Program-made: the position numbers and the translations under genes
Assembly (NCBI GenBank): GCA_964030785.1
Contig: OZ034968.1
Span: forward strand, 21,607,186 to 21,671,185
Source of the DNA: Siderastrea siderea
Lineage: Eukaryota > Cnidaria > Anthozoa > Scleractinia > Rhizangiidae
Direction: 5' to 3'
Length of the DNA: 64,000 bases
The notes under the pieces: model-generated
What the model saw: only the letters and a program-made list of their open reading frames with translations
Database searches by the model: none
Told to the model about the DNA's origin: nothing
Shown: piece by piece, positions 23,983 to 35,282 of the stretch
Position numbering within the stretch: position 1 is the stretch's first letter
Layout of the letters: each line of letters begins with the position of its first letter

Positions 23983-26014
23983 ATGGAAACAGTTGCGTTC
24001 AAGTTGATCGCTCTAACTTTCTATATGAAGGCAGCTCCGTTGTACGCTTGCAGCAAAAAGGGCTGCACAAGTTATTACTTTGTGCTAGAAAGAAACATGG
24101 TTGCTGGTCATGCCTTGACGGATTTCGTTTACAAAAACCTTACGGCTGAAGATCCGAAGGCTTGTTTTCATCACTGTTCCGAGGACTGCCGCTGTATCGC
24201 TTTTAACTTTGGGACGAGAAGCAACATCCAGAACTGTCAGCTGAACGAAGAAAACAAACAAACAAAACCCAAATCGCTGAACATTGCTACAGAATTCGAC
24301 TATTACGATTTGGTTATTGATTATCCTCTAGAGGTAAGTTTCGCAGTTTTTTTTAAGTCGCTTTGTTTTTTATTTTTATTTTGAATGGAAAAGCAAATTC
24401 GAAAATAAATTGAAATTAACGACATTAGAGGACATTGGTGTCTGATGGCCACATTGAACTGGGAATTAACGTCATATAAACGGGGTACACTGAATGGCCG
24501 TGCCCAACGACATTTAACAATTATTCACCGAAGGGGAGGTGAATAATGGTAGGGATATTTGCCGAGCCGCGAAGCGACGAGGTAAATATCTACCAGTATT
24601 CATCGATCCTGAGGTGAACAATTGTTTTATTATATACCAAACCAGTGGATAGCTTAGCTTAATTTTCCAAAAGAAGGACTAAACTATTTTGCTTTTTATT
24701 GCACACAGGCCGAAAATTCAAGCGCTGATGTTTGTTCTGAGTATAACACCTGCTGCGAAATAAATCCATGTCTGAACGGAGGACAGCGCACGCCAAATTG
24801 CAACGAAAAGGGAACGAGATTTACCTCCGACTGCCCATTTAAGTTCACTGGTGCAGTCTGTGAGACAAGGCGAGCTAGAAACTGTGGAGAGGTCTGGGAC
24901 CAAGGGTGGAGACAAAGTGGGCATTACGTGATTCTTGATCAGAATGAAAACAACCTCACGATGTACTGCAGCGATTTGACGAGCGAGCCAAACTTCATCT
25001 GGACTCTGGTAGAGTCTTTCTCGCTGGAAAACGTGGGTCAGTCCCAATTTTTGCCTTCTTTTAAGCCGGATTCTATTGCCATCAACGAAGAAAACCCTGA
25101 TTGGCCAGCATACAAGATGTCAAATGCACGCATGCAAGACGTGCGAATGGGATCCACGCACTGGAGAGCCACGTGTAATTACCCCACTCGTGACGTCACC
25201 TACACCGATTATTTGAGGACTTCTTTTGTCTACTTTGATCTTTTAGTGGACCCTGGCAAGAATTCTTTCCATCTTTCTCTTCGTGTCTCGATATATACCT
25301 GTGGTAACCCAGAAAGCCATTTGTGGTGTGGGTGCGATGCAAGCACTCTCACACTTACATACGTTACCAAATCACTAGGTATTTTTCAAGCTAGGTCCAT
25401 AATTAGAACCTGTCTCATTTGTCAAACTAATTAATCACTTTGACAATGAAACAAAGGATCTTAGCATAACCTGGACATCGATTAGAAATTTGTCTACGCT
25501 TACGAGACTGTTCATACGTCTCTTTTTTATTAAATGTTGTTAGAGGTAACAAAAATGAAGGGAATCAAAATCCTCTCATGTTGTCAAAAAACGAGACTCA
25601 ACTAAATACATAGAATAAGAGACAAAATATTGGAGAACAATTCCGTTACAAACTCAGTACATCAGCATTGCAATGTAATCTAAGCAGAAAAGCATCAGTA
25701 TTGTCACAGACAGTTATTTTGATTTTAAATTTGCAGTGACAAGCCCCAAGTGCCAGAAATTTGAGCTGATTAACATCCGGGGATTGTCCTGCATGAAATG
25801 CACCGCTGGCGTGCTGTATGGTGGTAGCCATGGTTACACATTTCACGTTGACAGCCAGAAGAGTAGATCTGTCATTGGTTGTCAATTTGATGGTTCAAGT
25901 GGAGCGGTTAGTTCTGAGGATAATTTTGGCTACTACGGTAGACAAAATACCGCATTCTCTTGCACTGAAACTGCAATGTCTACCACTCAAATCTGGTTCG
26001 GAAGGAGAAAATGA
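23983..26014 (+). CDS. Secreted PAN/apple-EGF-fibrinogen-like protein, three exons
   Basis: Exons are 23983-24333, 24709-25378 and 25737-26014. The phases (0, then 1) match and the sum is 432 codons plus stop. I chose the ATG at 23983 because it begins a signal peptide (METVAFKLIALTFYMKAAPL). Exon 1 encodes a PAN/apple-like module with paired cysteines (CFHHCSEDCRCIAFNFG). Exon 2 starts with an EGF-like domain (CEINPCLNGG...FTGAVCE) followed by a fibrinogen-like start (NCGEVWDQGWRQSGHYVI, FIWTLVESF). Exon 3 is a Cys-rich C-terminal part unlike classical FReD ends. This domain order occurs in cnidarian extracellular and skeletal-matrix proteins; adhesion or matrix assembly is inferred, not shown. 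Intron 1 holds a short inverted-repeat element (24510-24640). Confidence 0.85.
24510..24640. mobile_element. Intronic short inverted-repeat element
   Basis: ACAATTATTCACC at the left and GGTGAACAATTGTTTTA at the right are inverted, with GAGCCGCGAAGCGACGAGG in the middle. Related ends occur at 31.7-32.0 kb. It interrupts no splice site. Confidence 0.5.
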
Positions 26015-26061
26015 AATTTGAACTCAAAACGTGACACACCTGAAAAATCCGATGGCATGGC

Positions 26062-26378
26062 CCCGGGGGGGGGGGGGTACTTGGGTCAATTTTTGCTGGG
26101 TATGTGCCGTTGGCCTCTCCCAACCCCTACCCCATTATAGTCTATTCTGTAGCCAATTATAGACCCCATGGTAGTCACTTTTGGGCAAATATACCCCAAA
26201 TCTCCACTTGCTGGAATTTACTAACCCCTGAAATCCGGCAAATGTGTGACCCCATTCTAGTAACTCTATTAGCTCCTATTGAAAATACAACCCATTGTAG
26301 TCAATCCAGTCGTGAAAATGCGAGCCCATCCAGCGGCACATCCCCATTAGCCTATTATTAGGAAGTACCCACCCCGGG
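26062..26378. mobile_element. hAT-type MITE, 317 bp, 8-bp TSD
   Basis: Ends CCCGGGGGG...TACTT and AAGTACCCACCCCGGG are inverted. A perfect 8-bp duplication, GGCATGGC, flanks it (26054-26061, 26379-26386). The sequence between is non-coding with repeated CCCATT/AGTC words. It lies 48 bp after the stop of the PAN/EGF gene, so it may sit in the 3' UTR. Confidence 0.75.
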
Positions 26379-26667
26379 GGCATGGCTAGAACATTTGGTC
26401 TTAAACCAAAATAACTGTTAATGGCCTATTGTCTATACTGATAATACACTGTAAATTCAAAAGATCCGTTTACGCCGCCAAAATGGGGCTGATAGAGCTC
26501 TCCTAATTAGAACCAAAGTAGTTATAAACACTCTTATTCTTCGGCCATCTCAGTTAACTTCAATAGGAATAAAAGGCAAACAGCGGTAACGGACATAACA
26601 AAACAACGCATGTTGTAAAAAACATTGATTTTACAAACTTAACGTTTCGCATGCTTCAAAAAACACC

Positions 26668-27285
26668 TTCAGAAGTGACCGTTGGGCTAAATTACAAATG
26701 AATTTAAATGCAGCAAAGAGAAAGACTGGTACCTAATAACAATAGCAAAAACTATCTCCTTATTCTTTACTAGCTGTAGTTTTTTTGTTGTGCAGATTTC
26801 AAATGTAAGTCTATTTGTTCATAATTAATCCATTTCCCTTATTAAGTACCAGCCTTTCTCTTTGCTGCATTTAAAGGGGTCATGTCACGAGGATTTTGCT
26901 ATTTTGGGTCAATTCTGTGCTCAATTCATTAGTTAGTGCCTTTACTCATACACAAAATACTCCTCTAAAACTACGAGGAAGATATCAAATGAATTTTTTC
27001 AAGGAGAGCTAACCATAATAATATTTTGGGTGATTTTTGAAGACATAGTATGAAAACTTGAAAAAATTGGCCCAATTTTTTCAAGTTTCAATCCATTTCC
27101 ATCCTTGCCATCGGTAGCAACAGACGACAGGAAACAGTTTCATTGTCGTAAGATAGTCTTAAGTAACAAAGCTAGACCATTATTTTTGGAATTTTATTGA
27201 TGCGAAGTGACACTTTTGAGCTTTTTAAAAAGATACTAAAATAGCGTGACATAGCCCCTTTAAGTTAGCCCAACGGTCGGTCATA
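26668..27285. mobile_element. Old palindromic element broken by a younger insertion
   Basis: GACCGTTGGGCTAA plus AAATGCAGCAAAGAGAAAG on the left is mirrored on the right, but the right arm is interrupted at TTAA by the element at 26875-27259. The left arm also has a 12-base insertion relative to the right. Confidence 0.7.
26875..27259. mobile_element. TTAA-flanked MITE, 385 bp
   Basis: TTAA at 26871-26874 and 27260-27263; inverted ends AGGGGTCATGTCACG and CGTGACATAGCCCCT. It is non-coding and nested in the palindromic element above. Confidence 0.75.
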
Positions 27286-27603
27286 CTCTTTTTCGGTTGG
27301 GGTTCGGCCATCAAAGGCAGTGATTCAGGGAAACCCATAGCTTGACGATAGCTGAGTGCAAATCCCTTACTACAAAATCGGAACTACTCAACAGGTTATG
27401 GAAAACTGAAATCCACTTGTATTTGATTTCACTGAAATATTCTTCCTTGCTCCTCAAGCAATGCACTTAAGCAAAGTACTTGAGACATCCCCCGTACATT
27501 CGTATTTTGCTTTGATTTTTGAATCTTGTAAAACGATAAACAGTCATTATTTGATCCCCAATTCATGCATCACTAATCTCCACTCATTTGTCGCGATTGT
27601 TAG

Positions 27604-30600
27604 AAAACGAGGGAATTGAAGGCCTGTACCAGGGTGACATACTTCTCAATCAACAGCAGCAAGTGGCCGTGACAAAAGGCATGGGAAATAGACTTTGGCC
27701 GGGTGGTGTGGTACCATATACATTTTCACCTGAAATTGGTAAGGAAAGTATGACAAATTACTTAGTTGACCAATTTTCCTTATCAATTATTTCGCCTGAG
27801 TTCCACATATTTCATTTGCCTAGTTTCTAAAGTCAACCTGAGTCACTTGATAAGTAGTGCACCCTACTCATGCGATCAGGTCGAGGAGGACTGGAACAGA
27901 ACTTAGGCGACTACAACAGAACGAAACTATCTTAATTCAATTGAGCCAGAAGTACCATATGCTCCTGACTGAGCTGATCAATTAATAAGCTTTCTAGTGC
28001 TGTCTGCGTTCTCAGAACTCCATCTTGTTGCATCATTCCTGTCAAAGTACTTGTTACCCGAAAGTTTGCAACTCGGGATAATTAAAAAGTAAGCAAAAAA
28101 AACCAATGAAAACCCCATGTGCTCCTGTATTTATTTGCGCCGATATAATTATACTGGGAGTCGTTCTCGCGCATCGCGGCTCGATTTCGTGGAGAAAGAA
28201 AATAAGATAAACTGACCTCTGGGACCACTGAGTGAACGATGTAATGGTCTTCCTTACTTTTTCCACTTTTTCTACAACAGCAATGAGTGAAGTACGTGTT
28301 ACTTTGATCAAACACGCTTCATCGCTGTGGGAACATGTGACCTGTATCAAATTCACACCAAGGACGACGGAGGAAGCCTACCTTTTGTTCACAAATGAAA
28401 AAGGGTAAATACCACTTAGCAAACTTGGTTTACAAAATTTCCTTGTCAACACAAATCAACCAAATTTTGTATTTCTGCGACTATCCTTTTGTACATGGAA
28501 TAGTCTGGTAAGAAGGCAAATTCCACCTTCAATTCAATAAGCAGTAAAATGAGTTTTTTCAATGTGTGTTTAATACGCCACAGAAGTGTTTCCTATTAAG
28601 TCGCGAGAAACTGTCAAGTCTTTTTTTAAGAATCCATCATGACAATGGTGTGTAGGCCATGGTGGTGGAACTAACAAAAGGCGCTTACAAGAAATATGTT
28701 GTACTAACTAGTAACATGGCGGTAGCGACGCAGAGTATTAATGCGTAGAAACCAAATAGTGTCTATTCTATTAACATCTCTGGTAGCTCGTTTGTGTTCA
28801 GTTAGTCGGATGTTAACTGAACACAAACGAGCAACTAGAAATAGTGATTTAAACAATCACATTGCTGAGCACCATTTTAAAAAAACACAGAATCGACTGG
28901 GACTCAGCTAAATGCGTTACCTACAGTACGAACTACTATCAACGAATCACTCTGGAAAGCTGGTTTACTAACTTAGAACAAACACCACTGAACCGTTGCC
29001 AACAACTACGTGCATCTTACAAACGACTTATTATTATATAGGCAAGAGCGTTTTAGTGGAAAATAGACCACTCGTAAAGTTCATACGAAGCTACATCCGG
29101 GACTCGAGTGGCGTATTTTCCATATCCTCACTAGTGAGGATATCGATGACGTCATTTCCCGCTTTTACACTGTTGTTTGTGCAAAAACACGCTTGCCTAT
29201 ATAATAATAATAAAAAAAATTAAACGGCGGCTTGAAGACATGAATTTTATTTTCTCGTGGTAAAAAACAATATTTTACTCACTCGCTGCGCTCTTTCGCA
29301 AAATATTGTTTTACCACTCGAAAATGAAATTCATATCTTCGCACCGCCTTGTAATATCCTCTATATATTGACGACAACTACAAGACAGAAAAACGATACA
29401 CGAACCGACTAATTTTACTAACAATAGACCAACGGAAATTTGACCAACACGACGTATCGAAACGCACCAATCACGTTTTGCAGTCTTCGCAGCCAATAAC
29501 TCCACGGCTTAACTGACAGGCGACTAATAACATCACGAGTTCCTTGACCAATCGACTAGAGACTGATAACACCTACTGACGATTCACAATTCACTTGATT
29601 CTGATGATGACTTTCGCTTAGGTTGTCGAAACGTTAGTCAATGTCATCACAAACAGTCCTTCTCAGGACTACACTCACCCGGACTTATGACTTATCGACT
29701 TATGATATGACTCCTGGATTCAAACCACTTACAGCGATTACATTTTCATTTTTAAAATCTTAATAATGAAGCTGATGACGATTGTGATGAGGTTGATGAT
29801 GATGTTCTAGATGATAACAATAATGACGATAACGAAATTACTGATGATTTTAACACTCACGATGACGACGATAAAGCGATAATTATAATGATGATATTGC
29901 TGCTGATCACATTGACAAAAGTTAATGCAAAATGAAACATGTTACTATTCTTCTAGATATTTTTCTTACGTTGGCTACCAAGACTAAGTCTTGGGCAAGA
30001 CTGCTGGTCACTGGGAACAATACTTCATGAAATAGGTAAGGCAACGTATCCCACTACGTTACCACCCTGCCGTACTAGCATATCCATGCGTGAGGAAAAC
30101 GTGATAAAACAGGTAGCGTTTTAACAAGCCTTTTGTCCTAAGAATGAAAACAAAAAAGGAAAATGATGATAAAGAAGTTTTCAAACTTCGCCATAGCCCG
30201 GTATAATGCCAAACCAGCCGACGAGAAGCAACAGAAGATATTTGACCGTGTGTACCATTGCTGGAATAGCAATTTACAAATTCAATGAGAATATCAAATA
30301 GTAGCTCTCAATTAAAGATCATATTATCAAACCAACTCAGTTTGGCTTTCAACACTCGTGACGAAGATGAGAGGTAAAAATTAACCTGCGATCAGGTGTT
30401 CTTTTTTGGGGGGGGTGGGGGTGGGGGGGAGCGTGGGGGGGGGGAAGTATCTACTAACCATTTTGGTTATGCTAATACCAAAATGTGTGAAGACAGCGTA
30501 ACTTAAAGATGAAATTTTCTCAAAGGTTATTGAAAAAGGCATTTTACCCCTTATAACCTGGGCTCAAGACAAACGTCTTACTTTGTAAAAGACACGAATA

Positions 30601-33600
30601 CATTATTTACACTGAGCATACTTGTACTACTTCGAAAGTATCTGAGCGTAATACTTCGACATCCCTCCCCACCCTCCTCCTCCCCTCCCCTCCCCCTCCC
30701 CACCCTTTTTAAGTTCGTGAAAAGTTAAAAATAATTCTTAAGGTCAGATTGTAACCATATCTTTCGTGCATCTTTTGAAGGACACACACTAGGGTTCTTT
30801 CATGAACAAGCACAGCCTGATCGAGACATGTAAATAAAAATTCACAAAGAAAATACCCAGACAGGTAAGATAGTAAATCTTATGATATGATATGACCATT
30901 TTTATACCATTTTTATTCAGTGTAGTAAAGGTGAATAGCACCGTAGACCCTAAGATCGCCATACTGATACCTAAAGAGGACAACACCACATGCTATCTGT
31001 TACAAAGGCAAAACCTTTTCAAAATATTGGAAGTCAACAAAAATCCAATAAGAGGGTCTAACCATCCCCCCCTATCAAATGGACGGGGGGAGGGGGTATA
31101 CATGACTTTACCGGACCTTAAGTCTGAAGGTTAATATATTTGCACTAAGAAGTGATTTGCCAGGAAAAAAAAGAGAAGGTTCGCAAAAATTAGAGTGCTC
31201 CAATGGTTACCGATCGCTATCTAACAATAACTTGTTTCCAGGGAAGGCTTCAAACTTTGACATGATGGCGCCTGCGCAGATGCAGTCGTGGATGCCGTTT
31301 GGTACCCCGTATGATATTTACTCTATTATGCGCTTTTCATCGTATGCATTCACAAAAAACAACAAACCTACAATCACAGATATAAACGACAAGGTGAGTC
31401 AACATCCTGAACAATTATTCTATTTAACAATTAGATTATGAGCTCGAGATTTCTATCGCGTGATCGGCCGAATCAACTATCACGCATAGAAATCGAGAGC
31501 GAATAATCTAATTGTTTTAGTATAAATCTCGATTAATATTCCACTAAAGTGAAAAGTTTTACATCATTGCACTGTTATTTTGAAGTATAAGACTGTGCCT
31601 GCCACTCACCTTTTCGCTACTCACTATCTATCACGGAATAGATAGCGAGTAGGGTAGCCAATCAGATTGCAGCGTTTATGATAGAACGCTAGTAGATTTA
31701 TACTAAATTATATTAGTATAATTGCTCAGGTGATTATAGAGAAGCGCGCGCACTGATTGGTCGAGGATTACGTCATATCTTGCTATAATCACCCCGCGCG
31801 AGTTGATTATAATACTGAAGCACTAATTTTCAAAATGGCCACCGCGAAAATGCATTTGCTCTGGTAATCATTGCTCTGCAAAATGCATTTGCTCTGGTAA
31901 TCACCTGAGCAATTATTCCCCTCAGGCTCAGCGAATATTGTGGAATAATCCCCTCGACTTGGTCTCGGGGATTATTCCACAATATTCACTAGGCCTTCGG
32001 CGAATAATTCTTAAATATTTGATCGAGAGATCACAAACACACGCCAGAGAGCCCTCTTCTCGTGCGTCTACCACATTGTATACCGCATCTTAGGGCAGTA
32101 CTTCATACTGATGGCCTGCTACAGTAAAGTACTGTATACGTATTGACTATCAAACTTTGTTCCTCATGCGCGGCTTTTTAATAGGAAAAAGCCCGGTTTC
32201 TCCTACGCCAATTACAACGAATGACCTTCGCCCGAACGAACGCAGATCGGATCCTCAACCTACTAAGCTACAACGAGACTCTAAATGAACTAGGTCGTAT
32301 TTACTAGCATGATATGTAACATGTGCCCTTCAGGCCGTTAGTATTAGACTTTTTTTGGAAAGCATTATGAGCAATCTTTCTCTTTTTAACCATTCATAAT
32401 AAAACATTTCTCAATTTGAATTATCTAGGTAAAGAACTTGCTCAACATATTTGTATGCCACATTGGTAAAGATAATCAGGCTCTATTTGTAGCACAGTTT
32501 TCTTGGAGAGAGCTGAATGCGAATTTCAAGAGATTTTTCTCTGATTTAAGAATTTAAGATATCTTGTCACCGCTGTGCACTGAGGTCGATCTCTGGAAAA
32601 TTGGTCGAAGAGATTTCATCAGCGCCTTGGATACTCAACAAATAAATATAATGTACAGCTGTCCGGGAAGTAAGTCAATACTTACGCTGACTCCGAAGAG
32701 ACATTCTAGTTAGTGCCTTGATTACGAAATCTCACAGTCATAGAAGAAACGAGGTGAATGCTGAACCTTTTTGGACTTCTTAGTATGCCGGCTAGTCTGC
32801 CTGGGCTTTCAAAATGGCGACGCCTTTTGTAATAGGTTTGAAGAATTTCGCCTATAGAAAAAGATTTTTTCAATGGGGATAAGTTGCATGTCATGCCTGT
32901 CATTTCTAGTTTGAGTCTAGTTTGATTAGGAGTACAAAAAAAGTGTTCGTAGACTGTGGTAAGTTGGGACCTTGTATTGGTTTTTTCAACTGCCCTGAGG
33001 TGTTTTAACTTTGTAAAAGGAAAGCCTGAAAAAATTTAGACTACTAGTACTAATTTCTCTGAACAAGCTGACTCTGCCTAAACTAGTTGGCTTAGACCAA
33101 GGCGTTCTTCAGCCCTTCTATAAGTATATCTTTAACCATCTGGACTGATCTATAAGAGACGAAAGAAATAAATAGTTAAAAAAACAACCTCTTTGCATTG
33201 GTGACTTCAACCTCTTTGATGATTTGTTTCGCGTACATTCGTGGAATTTCAGACGTGGTTAGTTACTCCAGAACGATTTGTGAAGGCGACAGTGGGAGTT
33301 TCACGTGTTATGGTGGAAGGAAAATCAAGATTACTTACGCCAACTATGGAAGGAAGGTTTTCTCAAAGTGTGGAATAGGTTTCAACACCAAATGTGGGCT
33401 ACCATCTTCTTTTGAAAAGGTCAGTCTTCTGCGGGGTGTTCTGTTTTCACTGTTGTCGTTATGTTTGAACTCTAGTTAAGAGAGAAAAAATGTGTCTGGA
33501 ATCGGAAAGAATGTATGAATGACCGCCAATTTCACTATTGTGTAAGTAGCGATGTTTCGAACATCAGGGGCGTACCCAGCCTTCTTGAAAGGGGAGGTTC

Positions 33601-35282
33601 CAACTCGTCCGAAATTAGTCACTCAAGGTCGTTCAATTATACAGCCGTTCAGAAGGCATGCACGTGTCACATTTAGAAGAAAAATTTCTTGACATGTCAA
33701 CTAGTGCGTTCTGCTCTTTTCTAGTTTTTCTTTTTTAGGATTTTGTTCTCATTTCTCAATCAGTAGACAGAAGGTCAGCGAGCAACAGGCGTCGCGAGTG
33801 TTTTTGGGCAAAAATGTCAATGACAGCATCAACGTCAATATCCTGCAGAGGCTGGATTAACAAAGCTGTCCTAAGCCAAGACGAGTCCTAAGTATTGTTT
33901 CTTAACAATAGGGTTTTGTTTTCCAGCAATACATAGGACAAATCTTATCTTAGGAGGGCTTCGTGAATCCAGCCCCTGGTCATAGTGGATACCCATGAGA
34001 GCAAGGGAAAACTCTCGCTCACTAGACATAGTTGACCGTAAGTAAGTCTTCAATCGGCGTAGAGTACTAAATGATCGTTCGCATTCTGCGGAAGTTATTG
34101 GCAGAGTGCAGAGGATTCGTAACAGCTGGTGAGTGTTGGGATAGAAATCGTGGTCGCACTCAGCTAGAGCTTCAACCGCGTTGTCGGGTATTGAAGATTG
34201 ATCATGCTGCATCCATTTTCGCCGCCGTCGGAGGAGTTCAACGTCGGCGTCCTGAGTCGATGGAACGTCATAGAACTGAAGTGCATCTTTTAGCTTATCG
34301 TGTTCTTGGGAGACCAGCAGCTTTGGAACAAGGCAGGGCAGCAAAATATTTTGTCGATTTCAAGACTGAAATAAATGTATTTTGCGGGCTCATGGACTTG
34401 TAGTTACGAGATTAGTTGGCAACGGGCTCTGCCTCGATTCAAAATATAGAGCAGCGTTTTCATTGACATTTGAAAACTCAGTTTGCTAAACAGGCGTCGT
34501 TAGACCCGGCATTTGCAAAATTTGAAACTACGAAAGGGAGGGGGGGAGCGGGTCCGGAACCCCTGGAATTCTCCCCTGGGTACACTCCTCAATATGATTC
34601 TTCGGCTATTATTCGCAGTTATGTTTCGCTCAAAAATAGCAATGAGATCGGTTGAGAGCTGTTTATTTGTGAAGTTCAGCGGGTAGCAACAAATTTATTC
34701 ATATAACAACAATGAAAGCATGTCCACGTTCACTAGATAGTGATTAGATACAAAACACTTTCACTTTTGGGCAGTCCGTATAGTTTTTGGAGACTTCTCG
34801 ATTGAGGAGACCACAAAGCACAGTTGGTAAATCATGTTTGACAAACTCAGGGGGTCTGTGCCTAAGAATAAAAGGCGCTAAAAGGAAACAGTGACTTTTG
34901 TTTGTTGCCCTTTAAGCCCCAGTAGAGACAAGCATCTAATTTCTCCCTACAGTATTACAACTTGATCAAACTTACAGGCCATACATGAGAATCCTCTGAA
35001 ACAAATTGATTACCAAAGATGAAATGTCTTCGTGTTAAAGCAAATTCTCCCACTAGCACTAGCACAAAATAACTAATGTATGGAAAAAAATGAGGAGAAC
35101 ATGCATGCTGATATTCGGGGGCTTAAAGAGTTGTCTGACTGTTTTGTCACTTCGCTGAACAGGTGAAAAAAACGAGTAACGGTCGATCAACATGCCTGCT
35201 ACAAGCCACAGATGAAGTATTCAAAGACCCTTGTCCACTGACTTCCAAGTATTCGACCGTGAGATATGAATGTCACTCGTAA
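27604..35282 (+). CDS. Astacin metalloprotease with C-terminal SUEL lectin domain; likely inactivated
   Basis: Recognised exons: 27604-27738 (propeptide end and mature start, NRLWPGGVVPYTF), 28281-28404 (WEHVTCIKFTPRT), 29957-30035 (YFSYVGYQ, then in another frame SLGQDCWSLGTILHEIG), 31242-31393 (GTPYDIYSIMRFSSYAFTKN, with the Met-turn SIM), 32585-32669 (FISALDTQQINIMYSCPG), 33253-33419 and 35163-35282, which together form a SUEL/galactose-binding lectin domain (CEGDSGSFTC, ANYGR, FKDPCPLTSKY, VRYEC) and a stop. All junction phases agree except at exon 3, which lacks one base relative to the frame. The exon that should finish the zinc site HExxHxxGxxH is not intact. The signal-peptide exon was not found. 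Astacin-lectin fusions would be secreted proteases; I think this copy is a pseudogene or carries assembly errors. Confidence 0.7.
28788..28833. repeat. Perfect 19-bp-stem hairpin
   Basis: GCTCGTTTGTGTTCAGTTA and its exact complement are separated by nine bases, inside an astacin intron. Confidence 0.9.
29031..29206. mobile_element. MITE with TTATTATATAGGCAAG ends
   Basis: The right end is CTTGCCTATATAATAA. The interior contains CACTAGTGAGGATATCG and TGACGTCA. A second hairpin element (29226-29347) abuts it. Confidence 0.7.
29226..29347. mobile_element. Hairpin element, about 120 bp
   Basis: GTGGTAAAAAACAATATTTT pairs with AAAATATTGTTTTACCAC, and GGCGGC...GAAGACATGAATTT pairs with AAATTCATATCTTCGC...CCGCC. 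Confidence 0.75.
29590..29700 (+). mobile_element. Penelope-like 3' remnant with hammerhead-like core
   Basis: CTGATGATGAC is followed 15 bases later by GTCGAAACGTTAGTC. CTGANGA...GAAAC is the conserved hammerhead ribozyme core that Penelope-like elements carry. Stem II would need a bulged base. The phrase is one I associate with repeated Penelope-type sequences of cnidarians. A GAT-rich simple repeat follows at 29765-29910. Confidence 0.4.
30195..30300 (+). pseudogene. Possible decayed zinc-site exon of the astacin gene
   Basis: After a weak acceptor (GCCATAG) one frame reads GIMPNQPTRSNRRYLTV, which lines up loosely with the astacin GFxHEQxRxDRxxYVTV segment. The third zinc-binding His and the following Glu would be Pro and Asn. 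The frame does not match the expected splice phase. It could be coincidence. Confidence 0.3.
31427..31517. repeat. Hairpin element in astacin intron
   Basis: ACAATTAGATTAT plus CTCGAGATTTCTAT and GCGTGAT are mirrored by ATCACGC, ATAGAAATCGAGAG and ATAATCTAATTGT. A smaller hairpin (CTACTCACTATCTAT) lies at about 31618. Confidence 0.8.
31690..32015. repeat. Intronic repeat with duplicated words
   Basis: The phrase AAATGCATTTGCTCTGGTAATC occurs twice (31850, 31882). TAATTGCTCAGGTGATTA near 31720 is inverted by TAATCACCTGAGCAATTA near 31900, and GGAATAATCCCC is inverted by GGGGATTATTCC. This is a composite fold-back element. Confidence 0.6.
33566..34592 (-). mobile_element. Internally deleted hAT transposon (ZMYM1-like)
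   Basis: A left end CAGGGGCGTACCCAG (33566) and a right end containing CTGGGTACACTCC (about 34577-34589) are inverted with mismatches. Between them the minus frame 34344-33871 encodes the hAT C-terminal dimerisation region (PITSAECERSFSTLRRLKTY, RLKTYLRSTM). Only this last part of a transposase remains. I see no matching 8-bp flanks, so the ends may have decayed. It lies in the last intron of the astacin-lectin gene. Confidence 0.7.
33871..34344 (-). pseudogene. hAT transposase C-terminal fragment
   Basis: The 157-codon frame carries the dimerisation motif TLPITSAECERSFSTLRRLK and, further on, SLALMGIHYDQ. Such C-termini end ZMYM1/hAT transposases of about 600-900 residues; the catalytic Asp residues and zinc finger are absent. 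It is not expected to work alone. After the IHYDQG region the frame continues into non-conserved sequence. Confidence 0.7.
34916..35122. mobile_element. TTAA-flanked MITE next to the last astacin-lectin exon
   Basis: TTAA at 34912-34915 and 35123-35126; ends GCCCC and GGGGC; interior ACAAGCATCTAATTTCTCC. A diverged second copy is at 39059-39253. Its right boundary is only about 36 bases before the AG of the final exon at 35161-35162. Confidence 0.7.
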
